Shown here one piece after another: positions 27,873-39,940 of a stretch of DNA of 64,000 nt. The position numbers were made by a program, and so were the translations under genes. Positions within the stretch are counted from its first letter, which is position 1, and each line of letters begins with the position of its first letter. The stretch covers positions 124,001 to 188,000 of the forward strand of contig NZ_JAOCCU010000001.1 of the NCBI RefSeq assembly GCF_029840635.1. The letters run 5' to 3'. Source of the DNA: Mitsuaria sp. GD03876 (GTDB lineage Bacteria > Pseudomonadota > Gammaproteobacteria > Burkholderiales > Burkholderiaceae_C). Below the pieces are notes generated by a model. The model was not told the DNA's origin and did no database searches. It saw only the letters and a list, made by a program, of their open reading frames with translations.

Positions 27873-30197
27873 TCAGGCCAGCTGCAGCCGCTTGGCCGGC
27901 GCGCGGCGCAGCGGTTCGGGCGGGGGCGTCAAGACGAAGTCCTCCGCCGGCATCGGGCGGCCGTAGTACCAGCCCTGGGCCCAGTCGCAGCCTTCGCGGC
28001 GCAGCCACTCGGCCTGCTCGATCGTCTCGACGCCTTCGGCCAGCACGTCGAGGTTGAGGCTGCGCGCCAGCACGATGACCGTGCGCGCGATCGCGGCGAC
28101 GTTGGCGTCGCTGCTGAGTTCGTTGACGAAGCTGCGGTCGATCTTCAGCGTGCTCACCGGCATGCGCTTCAGGTAGGCCAGCGACGAATACCCGGTGCCG
28201 AAGTCGTCGATCGCGATCCGCACGCCGCGGTTGGAGATCCGCGTGAGCAGGCTGATCGCCTGCTCGGCGTCCTCGAGCAGCAGGCTCTCGGTCACCTCCA
28301 GCTCCAGCGCGCTGGGCGGGCAGCCGGTCTCGCCGAGGACGAAGTCCAGCGTCTCGATGAAGTCCGGCTGGCGCAGCTGCCGGGCCGACACGTTCACCGC
28401 GACCTGCTGCGGCTTGCCTTCCTGGCCCTGCCAGCGCGCTACCTGCGCGCAGGCCTGTTCCAGCACCCAGCGGCCGATCGGGATGATCAATCCGGTCTCT
28501 TCCGCCAGCGGGATGAAGTCGGCCGGCGAGATCGGTCCGCGCGTCGGATGGCGCCAGCGCAGCAGCGCCTCGGCGCCGATCAGCTGGCCGTCGCTCAGGC
28601 GCACCTGCGGCTGGTACTCGATGCGGAACTGCGCCGCCTCGTTGGCCTGGCGCAGCGCGTGCGTCAGCTCGAAGCGGTGCTGCACCGCCTGCGTCAGCTC
28701 CGGCCGGTAGGCCTGGACCGAGCCGCGGGCGTGCAGCTTCGCGCGCACCATCGCGACCTCGGCGTTGCGCAGCAGCTCGTCGACCTGCGTGCCGTCGGCC
28801 GGGAACAGCGCCAGCCCGATGCTGGCGCCGACATTGAAGCGGTGGTGGTCGATGACGACGGGTTCGTCCATCGCCTGGATCAGGCGGTCGCCCAGGCGCA
28901 TCGCGGTTTCCTCGTCGACCAGGCCGGACAGCACGACGACGAATTCGTCCGCGCCCACCCGCGCCACCGAGTCGCTCAACCGCGTCACGTTGGCGAAGCG
29001 CGCCGCCGCGGTCAGCAGCACCTGGTCGCCGGCGGCATGGCCGGCGATGTCGTTGACGTCGCGGAAGCCGTCCAGGTCGATGTACAGCACCGCGACGCAG
29101 GTCTGCTCGCGCTGCGCGTTGGCCACCTGGCGCGAGATGCGGTCGCGCAGCAGCGCCGCGTTGGGCAGCCCGGTCAGGCTGTCGTGCAGCGACTGGTGCA
29201 GCAGCTCGGCCTCGGTCTGCTTGATGCGGGAGATGTCGGTCAGCACGCTGAGGTACTGCACCTGCTCCGGGTCGCCCGACGGCGACGGCACCTTCACGAA
29301 GGTCGCCCACATCGGGATCGACTCGCCGTTCTTGTGGCGCTCGGTGACCTCGCCGCTCCACTTGCCGCGCTCGTCGATGTCCAGCCACAGCTGGCGCAGC
29401 TTCTCGGGGTCCTGCTCGGCCTCGCGCAGCAGCAGCGGGCGCTTGCCCAGCAGCGTCTGGCGGTCATGGCCCACCATCGCCACCAGCGCCGGGTTGACGT
29501 CGACGATGCGCAGCTGGTGGTCGATGACCATGATGCCCTCGCCGCAGTGCTCGTACACGGTGGCGGCGCGGCGCGCGGCGTCGGTGGCCTGCTGCAGCTG
29601 GGTCACGTCGCGCGCGATGGCGACCTGGCCCAGGTACTGGTCGTCGTCGAAGACGCGGGCGCTGAGCACGTCCAGGCAGCGCGCCCCGTCGTTGCCGTCG
29701 CGCCAGGTCAGGCTGCGGCCGTCGGACTGGGTGTCGACCCAGCCCGGGGGATGGGGCAGGTCGGCGTCGCGGCGGCCGATCAGTTCCTGCTCGCTGAGCC
29801 CGACGGCGCGCTCGAAGGCCGGATTGCAGCCTTCGTAGGCGCCCTGGGCGTCCTTGAAATACATCGGGTCGGGGATCGCGTTGAGCAGCGCGCTGAGGCG
29901 GGCGCGTTCGCGGCGCACGCGCTTGAGCTCGTCGCGGCGGCGCGCCAGGCGGCCACGCTGCTGCAGGAACAGGCTGACCATCACGCCCAGCGTGAGCCCG
30001 CCGACGACGCAGCCCGCGCCGAGCCAGAACACCGTCGAGCCCGAATCGATCCAGGCCGGCAGGTGCACCATCGAGCGCGCCGTCGCCGAGGCCGCGCCGG
30101 ACGCGGACGCGTCCGCCCATGCCGGCGCGCTCAGGCACGCGGGCAGCAGCGCGGACACGGCGAGGCGTCCCCAACGACGGTTCAGGCGAAGACGCAT
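27873..30197 (-). CDS. Membrane-bound PAS-PAS-GGDEF-EAL cyclic-di-GMP protein
   Basis: This 774-residue protein has a signal/anchor, a short periplasmic piece and a second membrane helix ([20 protein letters not shown]). Two PAS domains follow ([34 protein letters not shown]), then a GGDEF domain whose motif reads GADEF (about residue 414). The EAL domain keeps its catalytic residues (EALLRW near 542, DDFGTGYSS near 664). The protein probably hydrolyses c-di-GMP; cyclase activity is doubtful given the altered motif. ATG 30197 is preferred over a TTG at 30239. It follows fadH on the same strand by 136 bp, with a hairpin between. Confidence 0.9.
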   Translation of the reverse strand: MRLRLNRRWGRLAVSALLPACLSAPAWADASASGAASATARSMVHLPAWIDSGSTVFWLGAGCVVGGLTLGVMVSLFLQQRGRLARRRDELKRVRRERARLSALLNAIPDPMYFKDAQGAYEGCNPAFERAVGLSEQELIGRRDADLPHPPGWVDTQSDGRSLTWRDGNDGARCLDVLSARVFDDDQYLGQVAIARDVTQLQQATDAARRAATVYEHCGEGIMVIDHQLRIVDVNPALVAMVGHDRQTLLGKRPLLLREAEQDPEKLRQLWLDIDERGKWSGEVTERHKNGESIPMWATFVKVPSPSGDPEQVQYLSVLTDISRIKQTEAELLHQSLHDSLTGLPNAALLRDRISRQVANAQREQTCVAVLYIDLDGFRDVNDIAGHAAGDQVLLTAAARFANVTRLSDSVARVGADEFVVVLSGLVDEETAMRLGDRLIQAMDEPVVIDHHRFNVGASIGLALFPADGTQVDELLRNAEVAMVRAKLHARGSVQAYRPELTQAVQHRFELTHALRQANEAAQFRIEYQPQVRLSDGQLIGAEALLRWRHPTRGPISPADFIPLAEETGLIIPIGRWVLEQACAQVARWQGQEGKPQQVAVNVSARQLRQPDFIETLDFVLGETGCPPSALELEVTESLLLEDAEQAISLLTRISNRGVRIAIDDFGTGYSSLAYLKRMPVSTLKIDRSFVNELSSDANVAAIARTVIVLARSLNLDVLAEGVETIEQAEWLRREGCDWAQGWYYGRPMPAEDFVLTPPPEPLRRAPAKRLQLA

Positions 30198-30333
30198 GGC
30201 TTGACCCAAGCTTCTCTTGTGATTTTTTAGGAGGGGCAACAGCTGGCCCCAGGTCGGCCGTCCGCGGGTGGCGGACGTTCCCGTTCGCTCGACCTTCGGA
30301 GTATCGACGGCGCGCTGAAGGCGCCGCTAGGGT

Positions 30334-32427
<2,094 letters not shown>

Positions 32428-32639
32428 TTAGAGAGCCGGACCCAAGGCGCCATGCGGGTTGGCGGATCGTGGCGCGGCGCCGACGGGGCGGGTTTGTCCG
32501 GGCTGCGCGCCGGGCCGGGAACACGCGGGCAACTCTGTGTCGGGCCTGATATGGAAGTTCACAAAGCTGGCAAGCCGCCACAAGCCGCAGCAACACGGGG
32601 CCCGTTCAATCGCCGCATCCTCAATCGGAGTGTCGGACG

Positions 32640-33920
32640 ATGCGATTCAAGACCTGGGCCTGGGGCCTGAGCGTGGCCAGCGCGGCCTTGTTGGCCGCCT
32701 GCGGCGGCGGCGGCAGCGACAGCACGGCGCAGATGCGCCTGCTCAACGCCAGCATCGGCTACGCCGCGCTGGACATGGCGGTGGACAGCACCACGGTGAA
32801 CTCGGCCGTCGCCTACGCGGGCGTGGGCGCCTACGCCGACGTGAAGACCAACGCCACCGGCACCGAGGTGCAGAGCAACAACGTCGGCAGCACGCTCGTG
32901 TCGACGACGCCGACGCTGGCCTCCGGCAGCCATTACTCGCTGATCGCGTACGGCTCGGCCGGCTCGATGCAGACCACGCTGCTGCAGGAGGACCAGGACG
33001 CCCCGGCCTCCGGCAAGACCAAGCTGCTGGTGCTGAACCTGGCGCCGGACGCCGGCGCGATGGACGTCTACGTCACCGGCGCCGACGACGCGCTGGACAG
33101 CGCCAGCGCGGTGGCCAGCAGCATCGCCACCGGTTCGGGCAGCGGCTACGTGACGCTCAACAGCGGCACCTTCCGCGTGCGCATGACCGCCGCCGGCGGC
33201 AAGGGCGACCTGCGGCTGGACATCCCGAGCATCACGCTGCCCTCGGCCGGTGTCTCGACGCTGATCCTGACCGGCAGCACCGGCGGCGTGCTGGTCAACG
33301 GCATCCAGCTGATCCAGCAGGGCGCGACGACCAACTTCCCGAACACGACCGCCCGCGCCCGCCTGGTGGCCGCGGTCGGCGGCGGGGCGCTGGTGTCGGG
33401 CGCGATCGGCCAGACCTCGCTGCTGCCGACCTCGGTCGCGCCGACGATCGGCGACTACGCCACCGTCGCCGCCGGCACGGCCAACCTGACGGTCTACGTC
33501 AACGGCCAGGCGCTGTCGCTGGCCAACCCGGCGCTGGCCGCCGGCAGCGACTACACGCTGATGGTCTGGGGCCCGGCCGCGAGCCCGCAATTCACCGTGC
33601 TGGCCGACGACAACCGCCTGCCCACCAGCCCGACGACGAACGCCAAGATCCGCCTGGTCAACGGCGTGGCGAACGCCTCGACCGGCCTGACGCTGAACGT
33701 CGACTACAGCGCGCTGGCCTCGAACGTGGTGGCGGGCACCTCGTCCACGCCGCAGACGACGCCGGCCTCGACCTCCTCGCTGCTGACGGTGACCTCGCCG
33801 TCCTCGACGACGCCGGTCTACAGCCTGAGCGCGCTGCAGATCCAGGCCGGCTACGTCTACACCGTCTTCATGATGGGCGACAACACCGCGATGGTCGGTT
33901 CGCTGCGCCGCGAGCGCTGA
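32640..33920 (+). CDS. DUF4397 lipoprotein (first of a tandem pair)
   Basis: This 426-residue lipoprotein has a signal peptide ending in the lipobox LLAAC, followed by GGGG. Two DUF4397 modules follow: one from MRLLNASIGYAALDMAVDS to ~200, another from ARLVAAVGGGALVSG to ~360. A Ser/Thr-rich stretch and a conserved end (YTVFMMGDNTAMVGSLRRER) complete it. Secreted DUF4397 proteins are surface or periplasmic beta-sandwich proteins of unknown function. A paralogue of identical length (426) follows after a terminator. Confidence 0.85.
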   Translation: MRFKTWAWGLSVASAALLAACGGGGSDSTAQMRLLNASIGYAALDMAVDSTTVNSAVAYAGVGAYADVKTNATGTEVQSNNVGSTLVSTTPTLASGSHYSLIAYGSAGSMQTTLLQEDQDAPASGKTKLLVLNLAPDAGAMDVYVTGADDALDSASAVASSIATGSGSGYVTLNSGTFRVRMTAAGGKGDLRLDIPSITLPSAGVSTLILTGSTGGVLVNGIQLIQQGATTNFPNTTARARLVAAVGGGALVSGAIGQTSLLPTSVAPTIGDYATVAAGTANLTVYVNGQALSLANPALAAGSDYTLMVWGPAASPQFTVLADDNRLPTSPTTNAKIRLVNGVANASTGLTLNVDYSALASNVVAGTSSTPQTTPASTSSLLTVTSPSSTTPVYSLSALQIQAGYVYTVFMMGDNTAMVGSLRRER

Positions 33921-34028
33921 TCCGACGCTGTCCACCCGCCGGGGAACAGACCCCGGCGCCGGGCCACTGAACGCGCATCCCGCGCGGCGGCCGCAAGACC
34001 GCGGCCCGGCGATTACCACCTCCCTGTT

Positions 34029-34064
34029 GGCCACGTCCTCTCCCGAGGCGTGGCCTTTTTTTTT
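34029..34064 (+). terminator. Rho-independent terminator of the first DUF4397 gene
   Basis: GGCCACG pairs with CGTGGCC across a 13-base loop and is followed directly by nine T residues. It is the clearest intrinsic terminator in the window. It lies about 110 bp after the stop codon, in the 359-bp gap between the two lipoprotein genes. The remainder of that gap shows no gene. Confidence 0.9.
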
Positions 34065-34279
34065 GGTCCGGCCGGGCGCGCGGACCGGCACGCCGGGAAG
34101 GCGGCGCCAGGGATGGCGACGCCCCTGTCCCACCACTTCAAGTAGGTCCGATTCCTTGTTTCGCTGGAAGACGTCGGCAGGCTCACTGCTCAGGGCTGGT
34201 GTCCGCGGGCGGCGGCCCCCCTAGGCTCGATGGCTTCTTCCACACCCGTGGCCCCGGATCCGAAGGGGCCCTTGCCACC

Positions 34280-35560
34280 ATGCCTCTCCCCCCACGACAC
34301 GCGTCGCGCCTGCTCGCGCCGATCGGCGCGCTGGCCTGCGCCTGGCTGCTCTGCGCCTGCGGCGGCGGCAGCAACGACGGATCGACCCGGATCCGGCTCC
34401 TGAACGCTAGCCCCGACCTGGCCCAGGGCGACCTGGACATCGACAAGGACCGGATCGCCAGCGCGGTGCCCGCGTTGACGCTGAGCGCGTACAAGCGCCG
34501 CGACGGCGGCGCGGTGTCGCTGCAGGTCCGCGACGGCGGTGCCGGCGCGACCGTCGCCTCCTCGCCGGCGACGCTCAAGGACGATGCGCACTACACGCTG
34601 ATCGCCTACGGGACGCCGGGTGCGATGCGCACCAGCCTGCTCGAGGAGGACCAGCCCGCGCCCGCGAGCGGCCAGAGCAAGCTGATGGTGCTGAACCTCG
34701 CGCCGGATGCCGGCCCGGTGGACGTCTTCCTGACCTCGGACGACGCCGCGCTCGCCGGCGCGGTGCCGTTCGTGACACGGGTCGCCGCCGGCGCCGGCAG
34801 CGGCTTCGTGACCCGCGACAGCGGCAGCTACCGGCTGCGCGTGACCGGCGCCGGACGGCGCGACGACGTGCGGCTGGACCTGCCGGCGATCGAGCTCGCC
34901 TCCGCCCAGGTGGCGACCCTGGTGCTGCGCGGCGGCGCGGGCGGCGTGCTGGTGCACGGCCTGATGCTGCCCCAGCGCGGCGAGGCGATCCGCCGCGACA
35001 ACCCGTCGGCGCGCGTGCGGCTGGTCGCGGCCCTCGCGCGGGGCCGGGTCGACGGCCAGCTCGATGGCCAGGCGCTGCTGGCGGACGGGGCCTCGCCGGC
35101 GATCGGCGCCTACCAGCTGGTGCCCGCGGGCGCGCGAACGCTGCAGGCCAGCGTGGACGGGCGCGCGCTTGCGCCGATCGCCGTGTCGCTGCAGCCCGGC
35201 GCGGACCACACGCTGCTGCTGCGCGGTCCGGCGACCGCGCCGACCGTGGACGTCCTGACCGACGACAACCGCCTGCCGGCCGGTGACGGGCAGGCGAGGC
35301 TGCGGCTCCTCAACGGCCTGGCGAGGCCCGCGACGCTGAACTTCAACTACAGCCCGATCGCCGAGGCGATCGGGCCCGGACAGGCCGGACTCGCGACCGT
35401 GCGGGCGACAGGCGCGGGCCTGCTGACGGTGAGCGCGGCGGGGTCGACCGCGCCGCTGCATGCGGAGCGCGACTTCGCGGCCCAAACCAACAGCGTCTAC
35501 TCGGTCTTCCTGGTCGGCGACGACGCGGCGCCGCAGGGCATCGTCCGCCTGGAGCGCTGA
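34280..35560 (+). CDS. DUF4397 lipoprotein (second of a tandem pair)
   Basis: This 426-residue protein has signal peptide and lipobox (WLLCAC-GGG), then IRLLNASPDLAQGDLDI and the shared block HYTLIAYGTPGAMRTSLLEEDQPAPASG. The late segment YSVFLVGDDAAPQGIVRLER mirrors the end of the upstream gene. The two are clearly duplicated and diverged, and separated by a strong terminator, so they can be expressed independently. The function is unknown; an outer-membrane-anchored role is inferred from the lipobox. Confidence 0.85.
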   Translation: MPLPPRHASRLLAPIGALACAWLLCACGGGSNDGSTRIRLLNASPDLAQGDLDIDKDRIASAVPALTLSAYKRRDGGAVSLQVRDGGAGATVASSPATLKDDAHYTLIAYGTPGAMRTSLLEEDQPAPASGQSKLMVLNLAPDAGPVDVFLTSDDAALAGAVPFVTRVAAGAGSGFVTRDSGSYRLRVTGAGRRDDVRLDLPAIELASAQVATLVLRGGAGGVLVHGLMLPQRGEAIRRDNPSARVRLVAALARGRVDGQLDGQALLADGASPAIGAYQLVPAGARTLQASVDGRALAPIAVSLQPGADHTLLLRGPATAPTVDVLTDDNRLPAGDGQARLRLLNGLARPATLNFNYSPIAEAIGPGQAGLATVRATGAGLLTVSAAGSTAPLHAERDFAAQTNSVYSVFLVGDDAAPQGIVRLER

Positions 35561-35655
35561 TCGGCCCGCCGCGGGCCGCGGGAGCGGCGGCGGCGGTCGC
35601 CGGGGCTGCGTCCCTGCTGACGGCCCCGGGCAGCGCCTTGCGGCAACATCCCCGG

Positions 35656-36390
35656 ATGTCCGCGACCTCGCCCCGCCCCACGGTGATCCAGATCCGCCGC
35701 CTGCGCCAGCTGTGGCGCTCGGCCGGCTGGCCTTGCCAGGACATGCTGGAGGTCGAGCTGCTGGCGCTGGGCTGGCTGGAACGGCAACGCGACCTGCACG
35801 GCCGCGAGACGCTGCGGCTGACCGCGCCCGGCATCGAGGTGCTGCACCTCGGGCTCCAGAAGAACCGCACCGCCCGCGATCGCCACGAGGACCTGGTGGC
35901 CCGCATGGCGATCGAACTGCAGCGGGCGGGACGCGTCGCCTGGCGCGGGCTGTCGCTGCGCGCCGGCCTGCCGCGCGAGGACGAACCGGCGCGCATGCGC
36001 TGGGTCAACGCGATGCCGGACGTCTACTCGGTGCGCAACACCACCGTCGAGGACTACCTCGAACCGGCGGTGCACGAGATCAAGGTGAGCCGCGCCGACC
36101 TGCTGTCCGAGCTCCGCCGGCCGGCCAAGTCACAGGCCTATCTCGCGCTGAGCGGCCAGTGCTGGTACGTGCTGCGGGCCGGCATCGCCACGGTCGAGGA
36201 GATTCCGCCGGCCTTCGGCGTGCTGTTCGCGCACGACCTCGCGGGCGGCGGCAGCCTGCGGTTCGAGCTCGGCCGGCCGGCGCCGCGCCGGGCGATGAAA
36301 CCGGACTTCGCGACCTGGATGGCGCTCGCGAAGGCGACGCCGGAGCCGGCGCCGCTGGACGAGGGTCAGGACTTGCTCGGCGAAGCCTGA
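35656..36390 (+). CDS. Predicted PD-(D/E)XK nuclease-like protein with N-terminal helical/winged region
   Basis: This 244-residue protein is not named. The middle carries a PD-(D/E)XK signature: Pro121-Asp122 (MPDVYSV), then Glu141-x-Lys143 (VHEIKVSRADLLSEL), with an upstream acidic residue (Glu78, RHEDLVARM). This spacing matches nuclease families such as MmcB/DUF1052-type repair proteins. The first 65 residues look like a winged helix (LRQLWRSAGWPCQDMLEVELLALGWLER...LRLTAPGIEVL). The 3' end overlaps a convergent membrane-protein gene by 25 bp. Nuclease activity is inference. Confidence 0.65.
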   Translation: MSATSPRPTVIQIRRLRQLWRSAGWPCQDMLEVELLALGWLERQRDLHGRETLRLTAPGIEVLHLGLQKNRTARDRHEDLVARMAIELQRAGRVAWRGLSLRAGLPREDEPARMRWVNAMPDVYSVRNTTVEDYLEPAVHEIKVSRADLLSELRRPAKSQAYLALSGQCWYVLRAGIATVEEIPPAFGVLFAHDLAGGGSLRFELGRPAPRRAMKPDFATWMALAKATPEPAPLDEGQDLLGEA

Positions 36391-36704
36391 GCGGCGGCGC
36401 TCGACGGCCGCGCGGCCGCGCCGGAGGCCCTCGGCGCCAGCAGCAGGTACAGCAGCGGGCCGATCGAGCCGGCCGCCAGCGTCAGCACCGCGTACGGCCA
36501 GAAGCGCCGTCCGGTCGCCTGGGCGTCGCGCCACAGGTAGCCCAGCAGCAGCACGCAGGCGATCACCAGGTCGGCCAGCGCCTGGCGGCTGCCCAGGCGC
36601 TCGAACAGCGACATCCACAGGCCGACATAACCCAGCTCGGCGATCGCGACCATCGAGTACGCGCCGAACGCGGCCAGCACCAGGGCAAGGGAGATCTTCA
36701 GCAT
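36366..36704 (-). CDS. DUF2834-like small membrane protein
   Basis: This 112-residue protein has three hydrophobic helices (LKISLALVLAAFGAYSMVAIAE; LADLVIACVLLLGYLW; YAVLTLAAGSIGPLLYLLL) and a disordered Ala/Ser tail. AAAGGAG lies 7 bases before the ATG at 36704. It resembles DUF2834 inner-membrane proteins. It is divergent from an XRE/MmyB regulator, with a perfect 19-bp palindrome between them, so it is probably its target. Confidence 0.72.
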   Translation of the reverse strand: MLKISLALVLAAFGAYSMVAIAELGYVGLWMSLFERLGSRQALADLVIACVLLLGYLWRDAQATGRRFWPYAVLTLAAGSIGPLLYLLLAPRASGAAARPSSAAAQASPSKS

Positions 36705-36774
36705 GACGGGCTCCTTTCGAGCATCAACGGGGTAGGACATGGCCTGCAGTCTCGGCGCCGGCGCGCACGGCCTC

Positions 36775-36793
36775 AATGACCTCCGAGGTCATT
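36775..36793. promoter_or_regulatory. 19-bp perfect palindromic operator
   Basis: AATGACCTC-C-GAGGTCATT, 9-bp arms around one central base, lies between the divergent DUF2834 and XRE/MmyB genes: 71 bp from the former and 34 bp from the latter start. It is the expected type of site for a dimeric XRE regulator. Confidence 0.7.
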
Positions 36794-36826
36794 GCCGCGG
36801 GCCGGCCGGCCGCTAGCATCGATCGC

Positions 36827-37603
36827 ATGAACACCACCGCCGCCCCGACCGTGACCGCCCTCCTCCCGCAGCTGCGCCGCGAGCGCCGGCTCAGCCAGCT
36901 GGAGCTGTCGCTGCGCGTCGGCGTGTCGCAGCGCCACCTGAGCTGCATCGAGACCGGCCGCGCCCGCCCGAGCCGCGAGATGCTGATCGCGCTGCTGGAC
37001 GCGCTCGACGCGCCGCTGCCGCGCCGCAACGAGACGCTGCTGGCCGCCGGGTACGCGCCGCACTATCCGCGCCGCTCGCTGGACGATCCGGCGATGGCCG
37101 AGATCCGCCAGGCGCTGCACCACCTGCTCGAGGCGCACGACCCCGCGCCGGCGCTGGTGCTGGACGGCGGCTGGAACCTGGTGATGGCCAACCGCGGCAT
37201 GCACCGGCTCATGACGCTGCTGGGCGTCGATCCGGACGTGGCGCTGCGGCCCGGCTTCAACCTGCTGCGCGCCTGCCTCGCGCCCGGCGGCCTGCGCGCG
37301 CTGTGCGAGAACGAGGACGAGGTCTGCGCCGCGCTCTGGAGCCGCGCCAACCACGAGGCGGCGCACTTCCCCGAGCTCAAGCCGCTGATCGAGGAACTGC
37401 GCCCGCATGTCTCGGCGCGCGTCGCGCCGGCCGCCCACACGCCGCTGCTGCACACGCGGCTGCGCTCGTCGGCGGGATCGCTGAGCCTGTTCTCGGCCTT
37501 CACCAGCTTCGGCTCGCCGCTGGACGTCACGCTGGCCTCGCTGCGCGTGGAGCACTTCTTCCCCGCCGACGCGGCCACGCGGATCGCGCTGGCGGACGGC
37601 TGA
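36827..37603 (+). CDS. XRE-family regulator with MmyB-like ligand-binding domain
   Basis: This 258-residue protein has an N-terminal helix-turn-helix (LRRERRLSQLELSLRVGVSQRHLSCIETGRARPSREML). A C-terminal MmyB-type domain (PALVLDGGWNLVMANRGMHRLM ... FPELKPLIEEL) follows, a PAS-like fold that binds fatty acids in MmyB. Conserved actinobacterial/proteobacterial members repress a divergent gene. The start at 36827 puts the HTH at about residue 12. A 19-bp palindrome overlaps its promoter region, so it is probably autoregulated. Confidence 0.88.
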   Translation: MNTTAAPTVTALLPQLRRERRLSQLELSLRVGVSQRHLSCIETGRARPSREMLIALLDALDAPLPRRNETLLAAGYAPHYPRRSLDDPAMAEIRQALHHLLEAHDPAPALVLDGGWNLVMANRGMHRLMTLLGVDPDVALRPGFNLLRACLAPGGLRALCENEDEVCAALWSRANHEAAHFPELKPLIEELRPHVSARVAPAAHTPLLHTRLRSSAGSLSLFSAFTSFGSPLDVTLASLRVEHFFPADAATRIALADG

Positions 37604-37691
37604 GCGCCGTCCCCGATTCGCGTCGCCGTCGTGCCGCGACTGGCCGTTTTCGGCCGGCTATGCTGCGCGCCTCGCCTCAGGGAGACCCAGG

Positions 37692-38192
37692 ATGACCGAC
37701 GCGCAAGACGTTTTCGAAGGCGGCTGCGACTGCCGCCAGGTCCGCTACCGGATGACCGGCCGGCCGCTGATCGTCCACTGCTGCCACTGCCGTTGGTGCC
37801 AGCGCGCCAGCGGCGCGGCCTTCGCGCTCAACGCGATGATCGAGGCGGACCGCGTCGAGCTGCTCGCCGGCGAGCCGGTGCCGGTGATGAACCCGTCCGC
37901 CAGCGGCAAGGGCCAGAAGATCTGGCGCTGCCCGAGCTGCGCGATCGCCGTCTGGAGCAACTACGCCGGCGGCGGCGACGCGGTGCGCTTCGTCCGCGTC
38001 GGCACGCTCGACGAGCCCGACCGCCTGCCGCCGGACATCCACATCTTCACCGAGTCCAAGCAGCCCTGGGTGGAGCTGCCGAAAGGCGCGAAGGCGGTGC
38101 CGCACTACTACGACGTCCGCGAGGTGTGGTCGCCCGAGAGCCTGGCGCGCGGCGCGGTGCTCCGCGGCAAGAAGGCGCCGCCGACGGCCTGA
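37692..38192 (+). CDS. GFA-family zinc protein
   Basis: This 166-residue protein has zinc-binding cysteines spaced as in glutathione-dependent formaldehyde-activating enzymes: GGCDCRQVRY, CCHCRWCQRASG, and WRCPSCAIAVWS. The family name comes from Gfa of Paracoccus, but most members have unproven activity. GHY-type end PHYYDVREVWS matches the family. It is separate from the surrounding genes, with a GC hairpin (GGCCCC/GGGGCC) near 38213-38231 after its stop. Confidence 0.87.
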   Translation: MTDAQDVFEGGCDCRQVRYRMTGRPLIVHCCHCRWCQRASGAAFALNAMIEADRVELLAGEPVPVMNPSASGKGQKIWRCPSCAIAVWSNYAGGGDAVRFVRVGTLDEPDRLPPDIHIFTESKQPWVELPKGAKAVPHYYDVREVWSPESLARGAVLRGKKAPPTA

Positions 38193-38339
38193 GCACGCGA
38201 CCGGCGCACCCGGGCCCCAGGTGCCGGGGCCTTGCCGGGCGAGGGAGCTTAGAAGCCACCCGCATATCGGGGACGGCCGGGGAACGCCACAATGCCGGCT
38301 TCCCTCGACAAGACCGGCTCACGAGGCCGAGCGTCCGCC

Positions 38340-39932
38340 ATGACTTTCCACACCGCGATGCAGGGCCGCCTGCGCTCGACCGCCCGCCTGTCCGTCCTCG
38401 CCGCCGCGCTGCTCGCGATCGGCGCCGCGCCGGCCCTGATGTCCGCGGCGGTCGCCGCCAGCGCCTCGGCCTCGGTGTCCTGGCAGGAGGCCTCGGGCGA
38501 TGCCGACATCGAGCGCGCCTTCACCCAGGCCCGCGGCGAGAAGAAGCCGGTGCTGCTGTACTGGGGCGCCAAGTGGTGCCCGCCCTGCAACCAGCTCAAG
38601 GCCACGCTGTTCAACCGCGCCGACTTCATCGAGCAGTCGCGCGCCTTCGTCGCGGTCCACATCGACGGCGACAACCCCGGCGCCCAGCGCCTGGGCGCGC
38701 GTTTCAAGGTGCGCGGTTATCCCACCATGATCCTGTTCGGCAACGACGGCCAGGAGATCACCCGCCTGCCCGGCGAGGTCGACGCGCCGCAGGTGCTGCG
38801 CGTGCTGCAGCTGGGCCTGGCGGGCGGCCGCCCGGTCAAGACGGTGCTGGCCGACGCGCAGGCCGGCAAGAAGCTGGCGGCCAACGAGTGGAAGCTGCTG
38901 GGCTTCTATTCCTGGGAGACGGACGAGCAGCAGCTCGTGCCCGCCGCGCAGCGGCCCGCGCTGCTGGCGAAGCTGGCCGCCGCGAGCCAGGGCGTCGACG
39001 ACGAGACGACCACGCGGCTGTGGCTGAAGGCGCTGGCCGCGACCGAAGGCGGCGGCACGCTCAAGGCCGACGCGGCGCTGAAGGCGCGCGTGGAGAAGGT
39101 GCTGGCGGACGCCGACGCCGCCCGCGCGCAGATGGACGTGCTCAGCAACAACGGCGACGACATCGTGCGCGCGCTGGCGCCGTCGGCGGGCGCCGAGCGC
39201 CAGGCGCTGGTCGGGAAGTTCGATGTCGCGCTCAAGCGCTTCGAGGGCGATGCGTCGCTGTCGCGCGCGGACCGGCTGCAGTCGCTGATCGCGCGGGTGG
39301 AGCTGGCTCGCCTGGACCAGAAGAAGGACGAGCTCCAGCCGAAGCTGCCCGCGGCGCTGCTGGCCGAGGTCAAGGCGCAGGCCGCCAAGGTCGACAAGGA
39401 AGTGACGGACGGCTACGAGCGCCAGGCGGTGATCACGTCGGCGGCGTACGTACTGGGCCGTGCCGGCCTGTGGAGCGACAGCGACGCGCTGCTGAAGGCG
39501 AGCCTGGCCAAGAGCCACAGCCCGTATTACCTGATGAGCTCGCTGGGCGGCAACGCGCGCAAGCAGGGTCGCAAGGAAGAGGCGCTGCGCTGGTACGAGG
39601 AGGCCTTCAACAAGAGCGAGGGCCCGGCCACGCGGCTGCAGTGGGGATCGAGCTACCTGAGCGCGCTGGTGGAGCTGGCGCCGCAGGATTCGGCGCGCAT
39701 CGAGAAGGCGGCGGCGCAGTTGCTGGCCGAGGCCGAGAAGGACAAGGGCGCCTTCTACGAGCGCAGCGCGCGCTCGCTGCAGAAGGTGGGCGGCCAGCTG
39801 GTCGCATGGAACGCGGGTGGCCAGCATGAGGCGACGCTCGCCCGGCTGCGCACGCAACTGGACGGCGTCTGCGCGAAGCAGGAGGCGTCCGACAAGGGCG
39901 CCTGCGAATCGCTGCTGAAGAAGAAGGGCTGA
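38340..39932 (+). CDS. Exported thioredoxin-fold protein with long helical C-terminal region
   Basis: This 530-residue precursor has an Ala-rich signal peptide (cleavage near AVAASA, residue ~40). It has a thioredoxin domain (about 50-165) with redox motif WCPPC (Cys80, Cys83) and cis-proline region GYPTMILF. The remaining ~365 residues are alpha-helical, Lys/Ala/Leu-rich, with TPR-like features (AAYVLGRAGLWSDSDALLKASLAKS; GRKEEALRWYEEAF). It should act in the periplasm, possibly as a disulfide reductase with a protein-binding tail. An in-frame ATG at 38292 is a weaker alternative start. Confidence 0.8.
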   Translation: MTFHTAMQGRLRSTARLSVLAAALLAIGAAPALMSAAVAASASASVSWQEASGDADIERAFTQARGEKKPVLLYWGAKWCPPCNQLKATLFNRADFIEQSRAFVAVHIDGDNPGAQRLGARFKVRGYPTMILFGNDGQEITRLPGEVDAPQVLRVLQLGLAGGRPVKTVLADAQAGKKLAANEWKLLGFYSWETDEQQLVPAAQRPALLAKLAAASQGVDDETTTRLWLKALAATEGGGTLKADAALKARVEKVLADADAARAQMDVLSNNGDDIVRALAPSAGAERQALVGKFDVALKRFEGDASLSRADRLQSLIARVELARLDQKKDELQPKLPAALLAEVKAQAAKVDKEVTDGYERQAVITSAAYVLGRAGLWSDSDALLKASLAKSHSPYYLMSSLGGNARKQGRKEEALRWYEEAFNKSEGPATRLQWGSSYLSALVELAPQDSARIEKAAAQLLAEAEKDKGAFYERSARSLQKVGGQLVAWNAGGQHEATLARLRTQLDGVCAKQEASDKGACESLLKKKG

Positions 39933-39940
39933 CCCCCTCC

